From: Elysia marginata
Taxonomy: Eukaryota > Mollusca > Gastropoda > Plakobranchidae
Direction: 5' to 3'
Length of the DNA: 28,809 bases
NCBI GenBank assembly: GCA_019649035.1
Contig: BMAT01011208.1
Location: 128,160-156,968, forward strand
Shown here piece by piece: positions 26,823 through 28,809 of this stretch. The position numbers and the translations under genes are program-made. The notes beneath the pieces are model-generated. The model saw only the letters and a program-made list of their open reading frames with translations. It made no database searches and had not been told where the DNA came from. The number at the start of each line of letters is the position of its first letter. Position 1 is the first letter of the stretch.

Positions 26823-28280
26823 CTGACAATCAGATGAGAAGAAGAATCTTTATTACGCAACAAACTTGAAGAAGGTTGAGAAGTTTTAAAAATTCAATGC
26901 ATATTGAACTACATGTAGATGCAACACAAAATCATATAAATCAGAGGGCATCTAAATCACAGAAAACTCCCTCCCCCCCCTGCAGTATCAGTTTTTAAGG
27001 CTTCAATACATTTTTACACGCAAAAATATTTTTGGTATAGATATGTTATTTGTATTCTAAAACTGAGTTTTTAAATTTCGAATTCACAGGTTTAATTTTC
27101 TCCATTAGCACATTCAATGAACCCAGAAATCTTGTAGGCCTATACATGTATACATATCACCAATATTTTGTTACCTCTAGAAATCGCCCAAAATACAATG
27201 TATTTGGTTTCGGAACAGGTTATCTGCTAAATTAACTTAGTGCGAGCAGATAATCGCATTACTAATATGCTATGATTATGACTTTTTTCAATTACATTTC
27301 TCCTCTACAAACTAGCTAATGATATTGCAATGTACACGTATTTTTATGAAGACATTCAAGACTTGAATGACTCCTGGAAAGACAGGTGACACTGGGAAAG
27401 ACTAGATACGAGGTCCCCTTGGCTTCTCTTTCATTGCTAGGAAATCTACACAAGAGACATGCTCTCATGATCCACCGATAGGTGGGGTGAGAATGATAGA
27501 TCAATCGGCGATAACTCAAATTTGACTGGAACCGCATAATGGGCTCTGAGATTAAGGACACGGAATTTCGGTTTGAAAATGGACTATTTATGTACATATA
27601 TATGCGAAAGGAGATTTGCTGCTTAAAGAAGAATGAAAATCCACAGGATTAAGATGGGGTGTCTAAAAATATGTAAATTTACGTCTTTCTAACATTAGTG
27701 CACTGCTCTGGCAGATAATATGTCAGAAAAGCAAAACCAGGTTAAAAAACACAGCGCTGAGGAAAAAACAAGCTGAGGATCATGACGAGGAACTGCGACA
27801 GCTCATCAACGCTAAGTGTCAAAGGATTAATTTCCCATCACCAACTGAAGAGAAACAGCGGGAAGATCGGACAGCAAAATAGACCTGAAATAGACCATTC
27901 AGCACATTAAAGCATACTTTTGCCACTTTTTGTTACATCGTCATCAAACTTGTATTGACGCCTTGGGGTCAAATCAAAGTTCCAGCAAAATAAGCAGAAG
28001 CAAATAGAAATAGATATCATGCGTAAACAAAAGAGGAAACTGTAGAAACAGCATATTGTCGCTACGGCTTGTCATGTCGTTGTGTAAGAGCTTGCATGCT
28101 TCATACACCCTGATGGTGATATCAACCAAGATGTTATGCTGGAACAGCGGATGGATAGGAGCCAGACGAGGAACGATCCAATCCGGCGTCCAGACACAGT
28201 TTGCCTTCTCGTGGACCCACACCTCTATCTAATTCCTAACGAGCTGTAAAATCACCCAAAGCGCATGGAACATTAAGGTC
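26823..28280. other. Region upstream of the SRCR exon, no supported gene
   Basis: It probably includes intron sequence of the minus-strand SRCR gene. An open stretch of about 45 codons at 27743-27880 (+ strand; RKKQAEDHDEELRQLINAKC and more, then TAG) resembles the linker seen between endonuclease and reverse transcriptase in LINE proteins, which would fit the relic further on. An 82-codon open segment at 27974-28222 (- strand) has no family I recognise. Confidence 0.35.
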
Positions 28281-28287
28281 AGTAAAG

Positions 28288-28690
28288 ACTGGACGGCTGC
28301 AGAAGGAGTGTAAGAAATCAGTCAGTTTGGATCAATATCGCTGCGAATGTGAAGGGTAAAATATTGTTCTCAACCATGGAGCAAGCCCAACAATGTACCT
28401 GACAGAAAACGGATTAAAGTACTCTGTCTAAAACTAAAAGAATGGCATTCCCGGGGTTTCAGGTTGCTTGGAATACGCAACAATAATCTGGGAGGCCATT
28501 CAAAGAGCCAACTAAGAAAAGTTGAACCTTGACATTGTAAGTTAGACCTGGCAATTGCCTACGGATCGGTACCACACGAAATATTCGGCTGACCCTCAAA
28601 ATGCACCACGTTCCAGAGGACATACAGGTGATGCTAGATGATTAATTCCGAGGATTCCGTTAAGGTTATCAACTTGTGTCTACACACACA
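28288..28690 (+). pseudogene. LINE-type reverse transcriptase relic, frameshifted
   Basis: Successive fragments match, in order, the reverse transcriptase of a LINE (non-LTR retrotransposon) family common in invertebrate genomes. They are DWTAAEGV, SQFGSISL, NVKGKILFS, YLTENG, GIPGVSGCLEYATIIWEAIQ, LDLAIAYGSVPHE and MHHVPEDIQVMLDD. The fragments lie in different frames and are broken by at least six stop codons and several frameshifts, so no functional protein can be made. The fragment continues toward the window end. The 3' border and any 5' part are unclear. Confidence 0.8.
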
Positions 28691-28809
28691 ATAAAAAACC
28701 CCCAACAAAACAAAACAAAAACATTTAGACCAACCTGGAAGGGACCAGTGCACAACATCACCAATAATTAATGGTCATGGAGTCGTCTGAAAAATGCAGA
28801 GGGTATCAC

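Noticed and set aside
26605..26826. Open frame on the + strand opposite the SRCR exon
   Set aside because: It is the antisense shadow of a clear SRCR coding segment and lacks any domain.
27974..28222. 82-codon open segment on the minus strand (WVHEKANCVWTPDWIVPRL...)
   Set aside because: It reads like coding sequence and is less AT-rich than its surroundings, but I recognise no family. Flanking splice sites are poor, and it lies next to a decayed LINE where chance open frames are common.
1..28809. Prokaryote-type features (operons, CRISPR arrays, ribosome binding sites)
   Set aside because: The window is spliced eukaryotic DNA; no regularly spaced repeat array or compact gene layout is present.

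Overview
This is a stretch of an animal nuclear genome: AT-rich, intron-rich, with long non-coding spacers and transposon relics. Two things point to a lophotrochozoan, most likely a gastropod mollusc: islands of CTAGATCT-type repeats, which I associate with snail genomes, and an SRCR-type receptor exon. The species assignment is inference.

Positions 1 to about 24,040 (+ strand) are the 3' two thirds of one gene, RRP12 (ribosomal RNA processing 12 homolog; HEAT-repeat/NUC173 family). I could place 23 coding exons by splice signals, phase continuity and recalled similarity to vertebrate RRP12. Every junction keeps the reading frame. The joined exons encode 892 residues ending in a TAA stop at 23491-23493. 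About the first 400 residues and the promoter lie upstream of the window. The order is HEAT/NUC173 helical part (exons to about 13,300), acidic and lysine-rich linker (13,320-20,850), then the conserved C-terminal tail (21,091-23,493). Two of the 22 introns appear to use GC-AG instead of GT-AG ends.

Three large introns host DNA-transposon material. The introns at 39-2113 and 15417-18067 each hold one complete non-autonomous element (267-1910 and 15735-17516). Both start CAGGG(T/C)TGCC, have terminal inverted repeats and are flanked by a perfect 6-bp target duplication. The intron at 4046-6335 holds a one-ended relic starting CAGGGATGCA with a CCGATTTT array. CTAGATCT islands sit inside all three. 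A tRNA-derived SINE lies in the intron at 9188-9798.

The region 24,200-26,570 is intergenic and I see no gene in it. At 26580-26822 (- strand) is one exon with most of a scavenger receptor cysteine-rich (SRCR) domain followed at once by a stop. This puts an SRCR-protein gene tail-to-tail with RRP12. From about 28,290 to the end of the window lies a frameshifted, stop-riddled relic of a LINE-type reverse transcriptase.

I did not find a clearly new multi-gene system. The most novel items are the CAGGGYTGCC element family with 6-bp duplications, the paired GC-AG introns, and a possible in-frame 33-bp exon next to a 49-bp intron.
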